Part shown: one piece after another, positions 43,900 to 53,204 of the stretch | Numbering within the stretch: the first letter of the stretch is position 1 | How the letters are laid out: each line of letters opens with the position of its first letter | Source of the DNA: Sporosarcina quadrami | GTDB lineage: Bacteria > Bacillota > Bacilli > Bacillales_A > Planococcaceae | Direction of reading: 5' to 3' | Assembly (NCBI RefSeq): GCF_014836615.1 | Contig: NZ_JACSQN010000002.1 | Location: 62,001 to 126,000 of the forward strand | Length of the DNA stretch: 64,000 nt | Program-made: the position numbers and the translations under genes | The notes under the pieces: generated by a model | What the model was told of the DNA's origin: nothing | Databases searched by the model: none | Seen by the model: only the letters and a program-made list of their open reading frames with translations

Positions 43900-44289
43900 G
43901 TGAAAATGCTCATATCATTTATTGTTGGTGTAATTGTTTTGTTCCCTTTTCTTACAATGATTTCGTTTTTAATCATCATGCGAAAGCGAGGTAAGTCGCC
44001 AGCGAGTATGATGCGGAAATCTGCTGATTGGACAACGCCATTTTTATTCATATCTGTGTACATAATCTCATTAACGATTTTCGGGGAAGGGTCAGGGTTT
44101 GCCATAAGTGGAGTGTCCATTTTGACTGCACTCTATTTTGCAACAAAAGAACGGATGAAAGAAAAGGAATTTCAGATTGTCCGATTTCTACATAAGACGT
44201 GGAGAGCTTGTTTTTTGCTACTGTCATTTTCGTATATTCTATTACTTGTAGTAGGGATATCATTAAAAATAATGGAATACTTAAAATGA
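43900..44289 (+). CDS. DUF3397 family membrane protein
   Basis: A 129-residue protein with four predicted membrane helices, the first at the N terminus (LISFIVGVIVLFPFLTMISF). It fits the DUF3397 family often found ahead of bshC. The function is unknown. GTG 43900 is 13 bases after TAGGAG, slightly long; ATG 43906 is an alternative. It follows panE by nine bases. Confidence 0.72.
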   Translation: MKMLISFIVGVIVLFPFLTMISFLIIMRKRGKSPASMMRKSADWTTPFLFISVYIISLTIFGEGSGFAISGVSILTALYFATKERMKEKEFQIVRFLHKTWRACFLLLSFSYILLLVVGISLKIMEYLK

Positions 44290-44382
44290 TTCGCCGTTAC
44301 AACTAATGGAGAGCGTATATTTTTCATTACAGTGAACGTGGATGATATACTCTTTTCAAACCAGTAAAAAGGGGCATTCATG

Positions 44383-45990
44383 ATGGAGATTGAAACAATA
44401 GTATTACAAAACGAAAATAAAGTGCTGCAAGCTTACAATCATAATGAACAATTCATACATACTTTTTTTGACTACAAAAATGAAGACGGTTCATATGCGG
44501 AAAGAATGAATGAATTATCGGGAAGAGAGTATATGAGGAGTGAACTTGCTTCTGTCATTCAGTCATACATGGCTCCGTTCGGTATTTCGTCTGAAGCGTC
44601 AATACATATTGAAGAATTGGCACAAGACGGCATCGTAGTAATTGGTGGTCAGCAAGCTGGAATAATGACAGGTCCTCTCTATTCCGTGCATAAGGCAATA
44701 ACGGTCCTTCTGTTAGCTGAACAGAAAAGGATACAGTTAAATGTCCCGGTTGTACCGGTCTTTTGGATAGCTGGAGAAGACCATGATCTGAATGAAATCA
44801 ATCATGTCTATACTAAAACGGCAGGTAAAGTGACGAAGCGACAGTATGATGAAAAATTCGTTTTTAAGTTAATGGCTTCTGATGCTACTTATTCACAAGA
44901 AAAAATGATCAGTTTCATTGAAGATGTTTTCCGGCAGTTTGGAGAAGCTGACTACACTAAATCATTAAAAGAAAGTGTTCTTGAAGCAGTCAAGTCCGAG
45001 AAGACATTTACGAGGTTCTTTGTAAAATTAATGAATGGACTGTTTAAAGAGAAAGGGTTATTATTTATCGATTCTGCCTATCGACCTTTACGTGAACTTG
45101 AGACTAAGCATTTCAAGAAATTAATTAGCGAAGCTGAAAGGCTTTCGGAACTAATCGTCCGTCGAGAAGATGTGTTCGAGGCTGCTGGATACGACCGACC
45201 CATTCAAGCTCAACTTGACGCAGCTAATCTCTTTTATGTACATGAAACAGGTCGTGTTTTGCTGTCTAAAAAAGAAGGTTACTTTGTAAATGAAACTACA
45301 GGAATTCAGTTTACTGAAGTGGAGATGCTAGCGATGGCGGATGAACAACCATGGCTACTCAGTAATAATGTGGCAACACGTCCGATAATACAAGATTTGG
45401 TTTTCCCTGTTCTAGCTTTTGTTGGCGGTGGCGGTGAAATCGCCTATTGGGCATTACTAAAAGATGCATTCCACCATTTAGGTATAAAAATGCCAATTAT
45501 CGTTCCTCGGATTTCAATGACTTTTATAACACCTAAATCTAAACAATTGTTGAACGAACTATCATTGTCAGTTGAAGATGTTTTAGCTGGAAAAGTTCAG
45601 CAAGATCGTGAGGAATTACTGGCATCATTCCATAATGAGATTTTTGACCGTGTGCTAACAGAAACCGAGCACCGTTTAGAAAAGAGCTATGACGAATTAG
45701 CAAGCGTAGCAAGTAAAGGCATGAAACAAATACTTGAGAAGAACTATAGATTGCATAAAAAACAGTTCGATTACTTAAAGAGAAAAGCGGAAGAGGAATT
45801 ACTGATTCAACATGATGTAGTTCTAAGCAAATACGATTCGCTTGAAAATGAAATATTGCCAGTAGGCACTTTACAAGAGAGAATTTTTACCCCTTACTTC
45901 TTTATGAACAGTTATGGTGCATCGTTAGTCGATGATTTGCTTATGCAAGCAATGGAAATGGATGGTACCCATAAAATCGTTTATTTATAA
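44383..45990 (+). CDS. bshC: bacillithiol biosynthesis cysteine-adding enzyme BshC
   Basis: A 535-residue protein of the BshC/YllA family that joins cysteine to glucosaminyl-malate in the last step of bacillithiol synthesis. Landmarks are VIGGQQAGIMTGPLYSVHKA, VPVFWIAGEDHDLNEINHV and NNVATRPIIQDLVFPVLAF, and a C-terminal coiled-coil of about 80 residues. ATG 44383 is eight bases from GGGG; ATG 44380 next to it is also possible. It implies bacillithiol as the low-molecular-weight thiol. Confidence 0.93.
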   Translation: MEIETIVLQNENKVLQAYNHNEQFIHTFFDYKNEDGSYAERMNELSGREYMRSELASVIQSYMAPFGISSEASIHIEELAQDGIVVIGGQQAGIMTGPLYSVHKAITVLLLAEQKRIQLNVPVVPVFWIAGEDHDLNEINHVYTKTAGKVTKRQYDEKFVFKLMASDATYSQEKMISFIEDVFRQFGEADYTKSLKESVLEAVKSEKTFTRFFVKLMNGLFKEKGLLFIDSAYRPLRELETKHFKKLISEAERLSELIVRREDVFEAAGYDRPIQAQLDAANLFYVHETGRVLLSKKEGYFVNETTGIQFTEVEMLAMADEQPWLLSNNVATRPIIQDLVFPVLAFVGGGGEIAYWALLKDAFHHLGIKMPIIVPRISMTFITPKSKQLLNELSLSVEDVLAGKVQQDREELLASFHNEIFDRVLTETEHRLEKSYDELASVASKGMKQILEKNYRLHKKQFDYLKRKAEEELLIQHDVVLSKYDSLENEILPVGTLQERIFTPYFFMNSYGASLVDDLLMQAMEMDGTHKIVYL

Positions 45991-46004
45991 AACATACTTA
46001 ACTT

Positions 46005-46037
46005 CTTCCAGTCGTTCATCGACTGGAAGTTTTTTTA
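46005..46037 (+). terminator. intrinsic terminator after bshC
   Basis: CTTCCAGTCG (46005-46014) pairs with CGACTGGAAG (46020-46029), followed by seven T. Confidence 0.93.
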
Positions 46038-46100
46038 TGCTTTGGTGTGAAGGTTTGGCGTCTTCCAATTTTGTGCAATATCTCAATGAAACAAGTACTA

Positions 46101-46128
46101 TTGACACATTTTAAAAGTAAAATAGAAT
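46101..46128 (+). promoter_or_regulatory. sigma-A promoter of the dcw cluster (mraZ)
   Basis: Perfect TTGACA at 46101-46106, a 16-base spacer and TAGAAT at 46123-46128. The start site would fall at or just inside the MraZ repeats. Confidence 0.8.
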
Positions 46129-46132
46129 ATGA

Positions 46133-46156
46133 GTGGAGGAATGTGGGGGGATGTGG
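46133..46156 (+). promoter_or_regulatory. MraZ operator: three GTGG repeats at 10-base spacing
   Basis: GTGG occurs at 46133, 46143 and 46153, exactly one helical turn apart, right behind the -10. Spaced TGGG/GTGG direct repeats are the known binding pattern of MraZ family proteins, so autorepression of the cluster is expected. A further GTGG at 46174 is off-register and overlaps the ribosome site. Confidence 0.75.
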
Positions 46157-46187
46157 TACATTAAATTCATATAGTGGGGTGAAGAGT

Positions 46188-46619
46188 ATGTTCATGGGCG
46201 AATATCAGCACACTGTCGATACAAAAGGCCGTCTAATTGTCCCTTCGAAATTCAGGGAATATTTGATGGATGGTTTCGTGTTGACTCGTGGATTGGATAA
46301 TTGCCTATTCGGATACCCTATGGAGGAATGGAAACGGTTAGAGGAGAAATTGAAAGCGTTGCCTGTAACTAAAAAAGATGCACGTGCCTTCGCAAGATTC
46401 TTCTTCTCCGGTGCAACCGAAGTGGATATTGATAAGCAGGGCCGAGTGAATATTCCAACCTCATTACTCGATTATGCGAAAGTTGAAAAGGACTGTGTCG
46501 TCATTGGTGTTTCCAGCCGTATTGAAATTTGGGCCAAAGATGCATGGGATAGTTATTATGATGAATCTGAGCAGTCATTCAATGAAATAGCAGAAAACAT
46601 TATTGACTTTGACTTTTAA
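46188..46619 (+). CDS. mraZ: transcriptional regulator MraZ
   Basis: A 143-residue protein with two AbrB-like half-domains ([22 protein letters not shown] and [20 protein letters not shown]), forming a ring-shaped DNA-binding oligomer. It controls the dcw operon through repeats in its own promoter. ATG 46188 gives the standard length and has GTGGGGTG upstream; a longer frame from 46047 would run through promoter and operator. Confidence 0.96.
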   Translation: MFMGEYQHTVDTKGRLIVPSKFREYLMDGFVLTRGLDNCLFGYPMEEWKRLEEKLKALPVTKKDARAFARFFFSGATEVDIDKQGRVNIPTSLLDYAKVEKDCVVIGVSSRIEIWAKDAWDSYYDESEQSFNEIAENIIDFDF

Positions 46620-46646
46620 TGACAACTACTGAAAGAGGCGGTTTCG

Positions 46647-47579
46647 ATGTTTGATCACACAACAGTATTACTGCAGGAAGCCGTCGATGGGCTTAACATT
46701 AAACCGGATGGCATTTATGTAGATTGCACACTTGGTGGAGCTGGCCATAGTCTTGAGATTGCTAAAAAGTTGTCAACATCAGGTCGCTTGCTATGTTTTG
46801 ACCAGGATATGACGGCAATCGATGCGGCGAAGGAAAAGCTTGCCGAACATTTAGAGAAAGTTACTTTTATCCATTCGAATTTTAGAAATCTGAAAAGCGA
46901 GCTAGGCAAGATTGGCATTACTTCAGTCGATGGCATTCTATATGATCTTGGTGTTTCCTCGCCACAATTGGATACACCAGAAAGAGGATTTAGCTATAAC
47001 CATGATGCAGTTCTTGATATGCGCATGAACACAGATGCGCCACTGACAGCTTTTGAAGTAGTGAACGAATGGCGATATGAAGATCTCGTCCGTATATTCT
47101 TCAGATATGGCGAAGAAAAGTTCTCAAAAGGTGTTGCAAGAAAAATTGAAGAGGCAAGAAAGAATTCACCGATTCGCACGACTTCCGAGCTTGCAGAACT
47201 AATAAAAGAAGGAATTCCTGCTGCTGCGCGAAGAACTGGCGGACATCCAGCAAAAAGAGTTTTTCAGGCAATTCGCATTGCGGTGAACGATGAGCTCGGT
47301 GCAGCTGAAGATTCGTTGACAGATGCTTTGATGGTGTTAAATACAGGTGGACGTATAGCAGTCATCACATTCCATTCACTTGAAGATCGATTATGTAAAA
47401 CAATATTCAAGGAAGCGTCATCGCTACCAGAGCTTCCGCCGAATTTGCCGGTCATACCAGATGGAATGGATCCGGATTTTAAGCTAGTTACGAGAAAACC
47501 TATTATTCCAAGTGAAGAAGAAATTGCTGGCAATAAAAGATCCCGTTCTGCAAAGTTGAGGATCATAGAGAAAAAATAA
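46647..47579 (+). CDS. rsmH: 16S rRNA (cytosine-1402-N4)-methyltransferase RsmH
   Basis: A 310-residue SAM methyltransferase with [14 protein letters not shown] (SAM loop) and [21 protein letters not shown], typical of MraW/RsmH. It methylates C1402 in the ribosomal P site. It is the second gene of the dcw cluster, as in nearly all bacteria, with ftsL 17 bases downstream. Confidence 0.97.
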   Translation: MFDHTTVLLQEAVDGLNIKPDGIYVDCTLGGAGHSLEIAKKLSTSGRLLCFDQDMTAIDAAKEKLAEHLEKVTFIHSNFRNLKSELGKIGITSVDGILYDLGVSSPQLDTPERGFSYNHDAVLDMRMNTDAPLTAFEVVNEWRYEDLVRIFFRYGEEKFSKGVARKIEEARKNSPIRTTSELAELIKEGIPAAARRTGGHPAKRVFQAIRIAVNDELGAAEDSLTDALMVLNTGGRIAVITFHSLEDRLCKTIFKEASSLPELPPNLPVIPDGMDPDFKLVTRKPIIPSEEEIAGNKRSRSAKLRIIEKK

Positions 47580-47596
47580 AAAGGGGGAATTGTTAG

Positions 47597-47977
47597 ATGG
47601 CATTGGAACAGAGAATTTTCCAAACGAATACGGTACATGAAATTGAGCAGCCGCGAGCACCGGAAAGACGTGAAAACCAAGAGCCGGTTAGACGTTCCAG
47701 AAAGTTTTTCTCAGCAGGTGAGAAATTCTTGTTCATGCTTTTTGCGGGAGCACTCGTTATTTTTTCAACAATGATTTTGCACACTCAAGCACAAGTCAAC
47801 GAAACGAACTTGGAAGTTCAGAAATTGAATCGAGAAATTACCGAGACAACCAAACAGAATACTGAATTGTCCATCCAAGTGAGCGAGAAATCTACATACG
47901 AAGTAATTTGGAATAAAGCGAAGGAGCTCGGCTTGAATCTTAACGAGAAGAACGTAAAGGTTGTGCCTGGACGATGA
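47597..47977 (+). CDS. ftsL: cell division protein FtsL
   Basis: A 126-residue bitopic protein. A basic cytoplasmic segment (about 1-38) precedes one membrane helix (FMLFAGALVIFSTMILHT) and a leucine-zipper-like coiled coil (about 65-105). It forms the FtsL-DivIC-DivIB complex that controls septal synthesis. The stop overlaps the pbpB ATG by four bases (ATGA). Confidence 0.92.
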   Translation: MALEQRIFQTNTVHEIEQPRAPERRENQEPVRRSRKFFSAGEKFLFMLFAGALVIFSTMILHTQAQVNETNLEVQKLNREITETTKQNTELSIQVSEKSTYEVIWNKAKELGLNLNEKNVKVVPGR

Positions 47978-50217
47978 AAAAGAAGTTTCGATTTCAATGG
48001 GGAGCCTTTCTGATGTTTTTAATTTTCGGAGGGCTCTTTTTGCTGTTATTCGGACGGCTTTTAAGCATACAAATTACAGGTCAGGCGGAAGGTCGTCAAC
48101 TCGCAATGATGGCAGAAGCTAAATATGCCAAAGAAGCGATATTGAAAGCCGAAAGAGGAGAAATAGTTGACAGGAATGGCGAATTAATAGCTTCTGATAC
48201 GTTAAGTTATCGACTTATAGCCATATTGGCCGAATCGGCAACTGAGAAAAACGCTAAGAAAGCAAGACATGTTGTGAACTATGAAAAGACAGCTGAACTG
48301 TTGAGCAGATTCATCCCGATGGAGGAAGAAAAGATCCTTGGTCAGATGACTTCTGCTGTTGCAAAAAATACGGATGATTACAAAGTCTATCAAACAGAAT
48401 TCGGTAAAGCCGGACGCGATATCAATCATGAAACGATGCTAGCGATTAAAGAAGCAGCTGATAAAGAAGAAGTTACAGGTCTGCAATTCATAGAAGATAA
48501 AAAACGGTTCTATCCTAACGGAGATTTCGCTTCGTATTTAATCGGGTTTGCAATGAAAGAGGAAAATGCAGATAAAAAAATTACAACCGTCGGCAAGATG
48601 GGCCTTGAAAAAACTTACAACGACCTGCTCACTGGCGTAAACGGTAAAATGGATTATAAAACGGATTTCTGGGGATTTGTTCTTCCTAAGACAGAGAAAC
48701 AGATAATGCCGGCAAAAGACGGTATGACAATTCAATTGACGATTGATAAAACGATACAGAATTTTGTTGAAGACGCTATGAATCAAGTACAAGAGAAATA
48801 TACTCCAGCTAAAATGCTTGTCGTTGTAGCGAACCCGAAAACTGGAGAAATTTACGCGATGAGTCAGCGACCTTCATTCCACCCCGGGACACGGGAAGGT
48901 TTGACGGAGAATTGGTTAAACGATGCTGTAGAAAATACAGTCGAACCTGGCTCTACTATGAAGATGTTTACATTGGCGGCCGCAATTGAAGAAGAGAAAT
49001 GGGATCCGATGGCTGAGTACCAATCTGGACAATATACGATTTACGATAAAACAATAAGGGACGTCAACAAAACAGGTTGGGGAAGAATAACGTTCCTTGA
49101 AGGATTCCAACGCTCATCAAACGTATCGATGGCCTATTTGTTGGAACGTATGGGAGACCGGACGTTCATTGAATATCTTAAAGGATTCGGTTTTGGTGAA
49201 AGAGTCGGCATCGACTTGCCACATGAAGCTTCTGGAATTCTGCTAGATATTAACCCAAGTGAACGGCTCACCACCTCTTACGGACAAGGGACAACGGTAA
49301 CACCAATCCAGATGATTCAAGCCGCTACAGCGATCGCTAATGATGGAAAGATGATGAAACCTTATGTTATTGACAAAATTATTGATCCGAATACAAAAAA
49401 GACTGTAGAAGACCATCAACCCGAAGAGCGAAAGTCTCCTATATCTAAAGCGACTGCTAAACAGGTGAGAGAAATTTTAGCTTCTACAGTAACTTCTGAA
49501 GCAGGTACTGGTAAGAAGTTCGCATTATCTGATTATACCGTAGGCGGTAAAACGGGAACGGCTGAAATACCGAAAAAACAAGGTAGAGGGTATTTAGCGG
49601 GAGACGGTAATTATTTGTACTCGTTCTTAGGAATGGCTCCTATCGACGACCCGCAACTATTAACATATGTCATCGTACAACAACCACAATTAGAGATCGG
49701 TCAGTATGGTTCCGATCCGGTTTCAGAATTGTTTACGACAATTATGGATAGTAGTTTAAAGTATATGAATATCGTACCTGAAGACAGTGGTGTGTCGAAT
49801 ACCGTTTCGCTAATTAATAACGTTGATAAAGATTCTGCTACTGCAACTGATACAATACTTGAACAAGGTTTTACTCCGATTTTAATCGGTGAAGGTGGAA
49901 AAGTGATAAGTCAATATCCTGAAAAAGGAACAAAATTGACTAAAGGCTCGATTGTTTTGTTGGAAACAACTGGTAAAACAACATTGCCTAATTTTTCCGG
50001 GTGGTCGAAAAAAATGGTTCTATCGTTTAAGATGTTATCAGGGCTAGATATACGTTTGAATGGCGATGGATACGTAGTTGAACAAAGTCTTTCACAAGGT
50101 TCGGTAATTAGTGAAAAAGATCCGGTCGTCTTGCAGTTGCGTTCGCCTGAAATGCAATTTACACCAAGAGAGTTTGAAGAAGATGCAGAAGAGGTAGAAG
50201 AGATAATTGGTGGATGA
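47974..50217 (+). CDS. pbpB: division transpeptidase PBP 2B (FtsI-type) with PASTA domains
   Basis: A 747-residue class B PBP. It has an N-terminal membrane helix, the dimerisation domain with KAERGEIVDRNG, then the transpeptidase with the STMK active Ser (about S327), SSN in QRSSNVSMAY and KTGTAE. Two PASTA modules occupy the last 140 residues, and an acidic tail ends the chain. It cross-links septal peptidoglycan with FtsW. Translation is coupled to ftsL. Confidence 0.95.
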   Translation: MKKKFRFQWGAFLMFLIFGGLFLLLFGRLLSIQITGQAEGRQLAMMAEAKYAKEAILKAERGEIVDRNGELIASDTLSYRLIAILAESATEKNAKKARHVVNYEKTAELLSRFIPMEEEKILGQMTSAVAKNTDDYKVYQTEFGKAGRDINHETMLAIKEAADKEEVTGLQFIEDKKRFYPNGDFASYLIGFAMKEENADKKITTVGKMGLEKTYNDLLTGVNGKMDYKTDFWGFVLPKTEKQIMPAKDGMTIQLTIDKTIQNFVEDAMNQVQEKYTPAKMLVVVANPKTGEIYAMSQRPSFHPGTREGLTENWLNDAVENTVEPGSTMKMFTLAAAIEEEKWDPMAEYQSGQYTIYDKTIRDVNKTGWGRITFLEGFQRSSNVSMAYLLERMGDRTFIEYLKGFGFGERVGIDLPHEASGILLDINPSERLTTSYGQGTTVTPIQMIQAATAIANDGKMMKPYVIDKIIDPNTKKTVEDHQPEERKSPISKATAKQVREILASTVTSEAGTGKKFALSDYTVGGKTGTAEIPKKQGRGYLAGDGNYLYSFLGMAPIDDPQLLTYVIVQQPQLEIGQYGSDPVSELFTTIMDSSLKYMNIVPEDSGVSNTVSLINNVDKDSATATDTILEQGFTPILIGEGGKVISQYPEKGTKLTKGSIVLLETTGKTTLPNFSGWSKKMVLSFKMLSGLDIRLNGDGYVVEQSLSQGSVISEKDPVVLQLRSPEMQFTPREFEEDAEEVEEIIGG

Positions 50218-50273
50218 TGTATAGACAACCGTATCCATTCATAAGTTGATAGAAAAACGAAAGGTGTGGGGCG

Positions 50274-52190
50274 CTGCGTAAATATGCAGATTTACAGTCG
50301 AAAAAGAGATTAAGAGCTGTCTTTATCATATTTCTCTTTTCTATTACACTGGTCATCGGAAAGCTTTTTCACGTTCAAATCATTAAGCATGAATGGTTAA
50401 AAGCGAAAGCGGAAGAAAACTGGGATAGAGAAATCCCTTTTGGCGCGATTAGGGGTGAGATTAATGATCGGAATGGGGAACTTATTGTAGGCAATCGTCT
50501 TGCTCCGACATTATATTTCATGCCCTCACAAAATCGACAACCAGAAAAAGCGGCTATCGAGCTAGCTGCTATTCTCAAAACGGATTCAAAAAAACTGCTT
50601 GAAAAGATGACGAAAAAGGAATATATGGTAAAGCTTGCGCCTGAAGGAAAAAATATTACTAAAGAGCAGGCGGATGAAATTGCAAAACTGCAAATTGAAG
50701 GATTATATACAGGTATTGATTTTACCCGTAATTACCCAAATGACGATTTGTTAGCTCGATTAATTGGTTTTACAGGATATGATGGGCAAGGTTTGGCAGG
50801 TATTGAATATGCTTATGACGAAATACTACAAGGTACAGGCGATAAAATAAGAATGTATACTGATGCAAGGGCTGTTCCATTACCACATGTGGACGACGGA
50901 TTTCAAACTGGTGATAACGGAGCCACGATTGAATTGACGATCGACGTTGAAATGCAGAAAATCATGGAACGCGAATTGATTCAAGCTATGGAGAAATATG
51001 ACTCCACACAAGCCGTAGGTATTATTATGAATCCAAAGACTGGTGAGATACTTTCGCTTGCATCCATGCCTTCCTTCCATCCGACAGCTTACCAAGAAGT
51101 GGATCCGTCCATTTATAATAGAAATCTTCCTGTGTGGATGACGTTCGAACCAGGCTCCACGTTTAAGATTTTAACGCTAGCAGCTGGACTAGAAGAGAAA
51201 GTCATCGATTTGCATGACGAACATTTTCATGATCCGGGATATACAATGGTTGCTAATGCCAAGTTGAGATGCTGGAAGAGATCCGGACATGGGCATCAAT
51301 CTTTCTTGGAAGTAGTGGAAAATTCCTGTAATCCAGGCTTCATTGAAATTGGTCAGCGACTCGGTGGAGAGAAATTGGACGCTTATATCCGTAATTTTGG
51401 ATTCGGTGAAACGACAGGATCAGGTATTGCTGGTGAAGCAAAAGGAATACTCTTTTCAAAAGAAGGATTTGGGCCTGTGGAACAGGCGACAACAGCATTT
51501 GGTCAAGGTATTTCTGTAACACCGATTCAACAAGTACAGGCGGTTGCTGCGGCTATCAATGGCGGTAACTTATATAAACCGTATATTGTAAAGGAAATTA
51601 AGAATGATAAAGGTGAAACGTTACAAGCTTTTGAACCCGAATTGAAACGACGGGTCATTAGTGAAGAGACGTCTGCCCAAGTGAGAGAAGCGCTGGAGTC
51701 TGTTGTCGCGAATGGATCTGGCCGCAATGCTTTCAACGATGGTTTACGAGTTGGAGGGAAAACTGGAACTGCACAAAAAGTTGTGGACGGAGCATACCGT
51801 GACGGTGATTATATCGTGTCCTTCATCGGTTTTGCACCTGCAGACGATCCTGAATTGCTCGTTTACATCGCAGTCGACAGCCCGAAAAACTCCGTCCAGT
51901 TTGGTGGCGTCATCGCAGCTCCAATTGTCGGAAGAATTATTGAGGAAATTGCGCCGCTAGCTGGTGTAGAAAAACGCACAGACCAGCTCGAGAAAGAATA
52001 TCGTTGGGGAGATCAGATTACACATCGTGTACCTGACTTGACAGGAATGACAAAAGATATGATTGGTCGTCAACTTCATACGTATCGTATTGAATGGCAC
52101 GGAAAAGGCGAAGTCGTAAAATATCAGATGCCTGAGCCGGATGCGCTTATGAATGTGGATGATGTTATCCATGTCTATACCGAAGAATGA
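50274..52190 (+). CDS. spoVD: stage V sporulation protein D (SpoVD), probable CTG start
   Basis: A 638-residue class B PBP for spore cortex. The frame is open from TAG at about 50248 and contains no ATG, GTG or TTG before the ATG at 50520. That ATG would delete the basic N terminus, the membrane helix (FIIFLFSITLVIG) and the IRGEINDRNG motif. CTG 50274 lies nine bases after CGAAAGG and restores the full architecture. The transpeptidase motifs are GSTFK (about S295), NSCN and KTGTAQ. The two Cys of SpoVD (LRCWK and NSCNP, 19 apart) are kept, which identifies it and suggests thiol-disulfide control. One PASTA module ends it. Confidence 0.88.
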   Translation: MRKYADLQSKKRLRAVFIIFLFSITLVIGKLFHVQIIKHEWLKAKAEENWDREIPFGAIRGEINDRNGELIVGNRLAPTLYFMPSQNRQPEKAAIELAAILKTDSKKLLEKMTKKEYMVKLAPEGKNITKEQADEIAKLQIEGLYTGIDFTRNYPNDDLLARLIGFTGYDGQGLAGIEYAYDEILQGTGDKIRMYTDARAVPLPHVDDGFQTGDNGATIELTIDVEMQKIMERELIQAMEKYDSTQAVGIIMNPKTGEILSLASMPSFHPTAYQEVDPSIYNRNLPVWMTFEPGSTFKILTLAAGLEEKVIDLHDEHFHDPGYTMVANAKLRCWKRSGHGHQSFLEVVENSCNPGFIEIGQRLGGEKLDAYIRNFGFGETTGSGIAGEAKGILFSKEGFGPVEQATTAFGQGISVTPIQQVQAVAAAINGGNLYKPYIVKEIKNDKGETLQAFEPELKRRVISEETSAQVREALESVVANGSGRNAFNDGLRVGGKTGTAQKVVDGAYRDGDYIVSFIGFAPADDPELLVYIAVDSPKNSVQFGGVIAAPIVGRIIEEIAPLAGVEKRTDQLEKEYRWGDQITHRVPDLTGMTKDMIGRQLHTYRIEWHGKGEVVKYQMPEPDALMNVDDVIHVYTEE

Positions 52191-52229
52191 ATAACAATGT
52201 ATTTTTAAAAAAGTTAAGGAGAACATACT

Positions 52230-53204
52230 ATGAAACTCGAAGCTACAATAACGGTAATTACCGTCGCATTCGTAATAACAGCAATCTTAGGCATGTTAAT
52301 CATTCCTCTGCTTAGAAGACTGAAGTTCGGGCAAAGCATCCGGGAAGAAGGCCCGGATGCCCACAAGAAAAAAGCGGGCACGCCTACTATGGGCGGCCTT
52401 ATTTTCCTGGGGTCCATTATCATTTCAATGCTTGCCTTATCATACATATATGAAGATGTACTAACTACCCAGACGATTGTATTAATGATTGTTCTCGCGG
52501 GCTTCGGGTTGATTGGATTTTTGGACGATTTTATTATAGTCGTTATGAAAAGAAATTTGGGTCTAACATCCATCCAAAAATTGATCGGTCAAATTGTCAT
52601 TGCGATAATTGCCTACTTCCTTTTGAAAATGGGACCTTTTGAAACGACTGTTGCCATTCCGTTTACCGATTTTTCATTTGATTTGGGAGTTTTCTACGTG
52701 GCTTTCCTCGTGTTTTGGCTAGTCGGGTTTTCAAATGCGGTTAATTTGTCCGATGGTCTTGACGGATTAGTTGCAGGAACTTCCACGATCGCATTTGCCG
52801 CTTTCGGTGTGTACGCTCTCGCATATGAACAGAACGACATAGCAATATTCTCATTTGTTGTTGCTGGCTCTATGCTCGGCTTTTTATTGTTTAATATGAA
52901 GCCTGCTAAAGTTTTTATGGGTGATACTGGCTCACTGGCATTAGGTGGAACCATTGCCATGCTGTCCATTTTAGTGAAGCAGGAACTTCTTCTTCTAATC
53001 ATCGGAATTGTCTATGTTGTTGAAACTTTATCGGTAATGATTCAAGTTACCAGCTTCAAATTGACGGGTAAAAGAGTTTTCAAGATGAGTCCGATTCACC
53101 ATCACTTTGAATTATCTGGATGGTCAGAATGGAAAATCGTCATCGTTTTTTGGGGAGTGGCATTTTTAGCTGCGATCATCCCTTTACTGTTGGAGGTGTT
53201 CTAA
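52230..53204 (+). CDS. mraY: phospho-MurNAc-pentapeptide transferase MraY
   Basis: A 324-residue membrane enzyme with about ten helices that makes lipid I. Signatures are [51 protein letters not shown] and the C-terminal [21 protein letters not shown] precedes the ATG. It follows spoVD directly; in B. subtilis murE lies between them. It abuts murD. Confidence 0.97.
   Translation: MKLEATITVITVAFVITAILGMLIIPLLRRLKFGQSIREEGPDAHKKKAGTPTMGGLIFLGSIIISMLALSYIYEDVLTTQTIVLMIVLAGFGLIGFLDDFIIVVMKRNLGLTSIQKLIGQIVIAIIAYFLLKMGPFETTVAIPFTDFSFDLGVFYVAFLVFWLVGFSNAVNLSDGLDGLVAGTSTIAFAAFGVYALAYEQNDIAIFSFVVAGSMLGFLLFNMKPAKVFMGDTGSLALGGTIAMLSILVKQELLLLIIGIVYVVETLSVMIQVTSFKLTGKRVFKMSPIHHHFELSGWSEWKIVIVFWGVAFLAAIIPLLLEVF

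Noticed and set aside
46047-46187. Long upstream extension of mraZ
   Set aside because: It runs through the TTGACA promoter and GTGG operator; the standard 143-residue MraZ starts at 46188.
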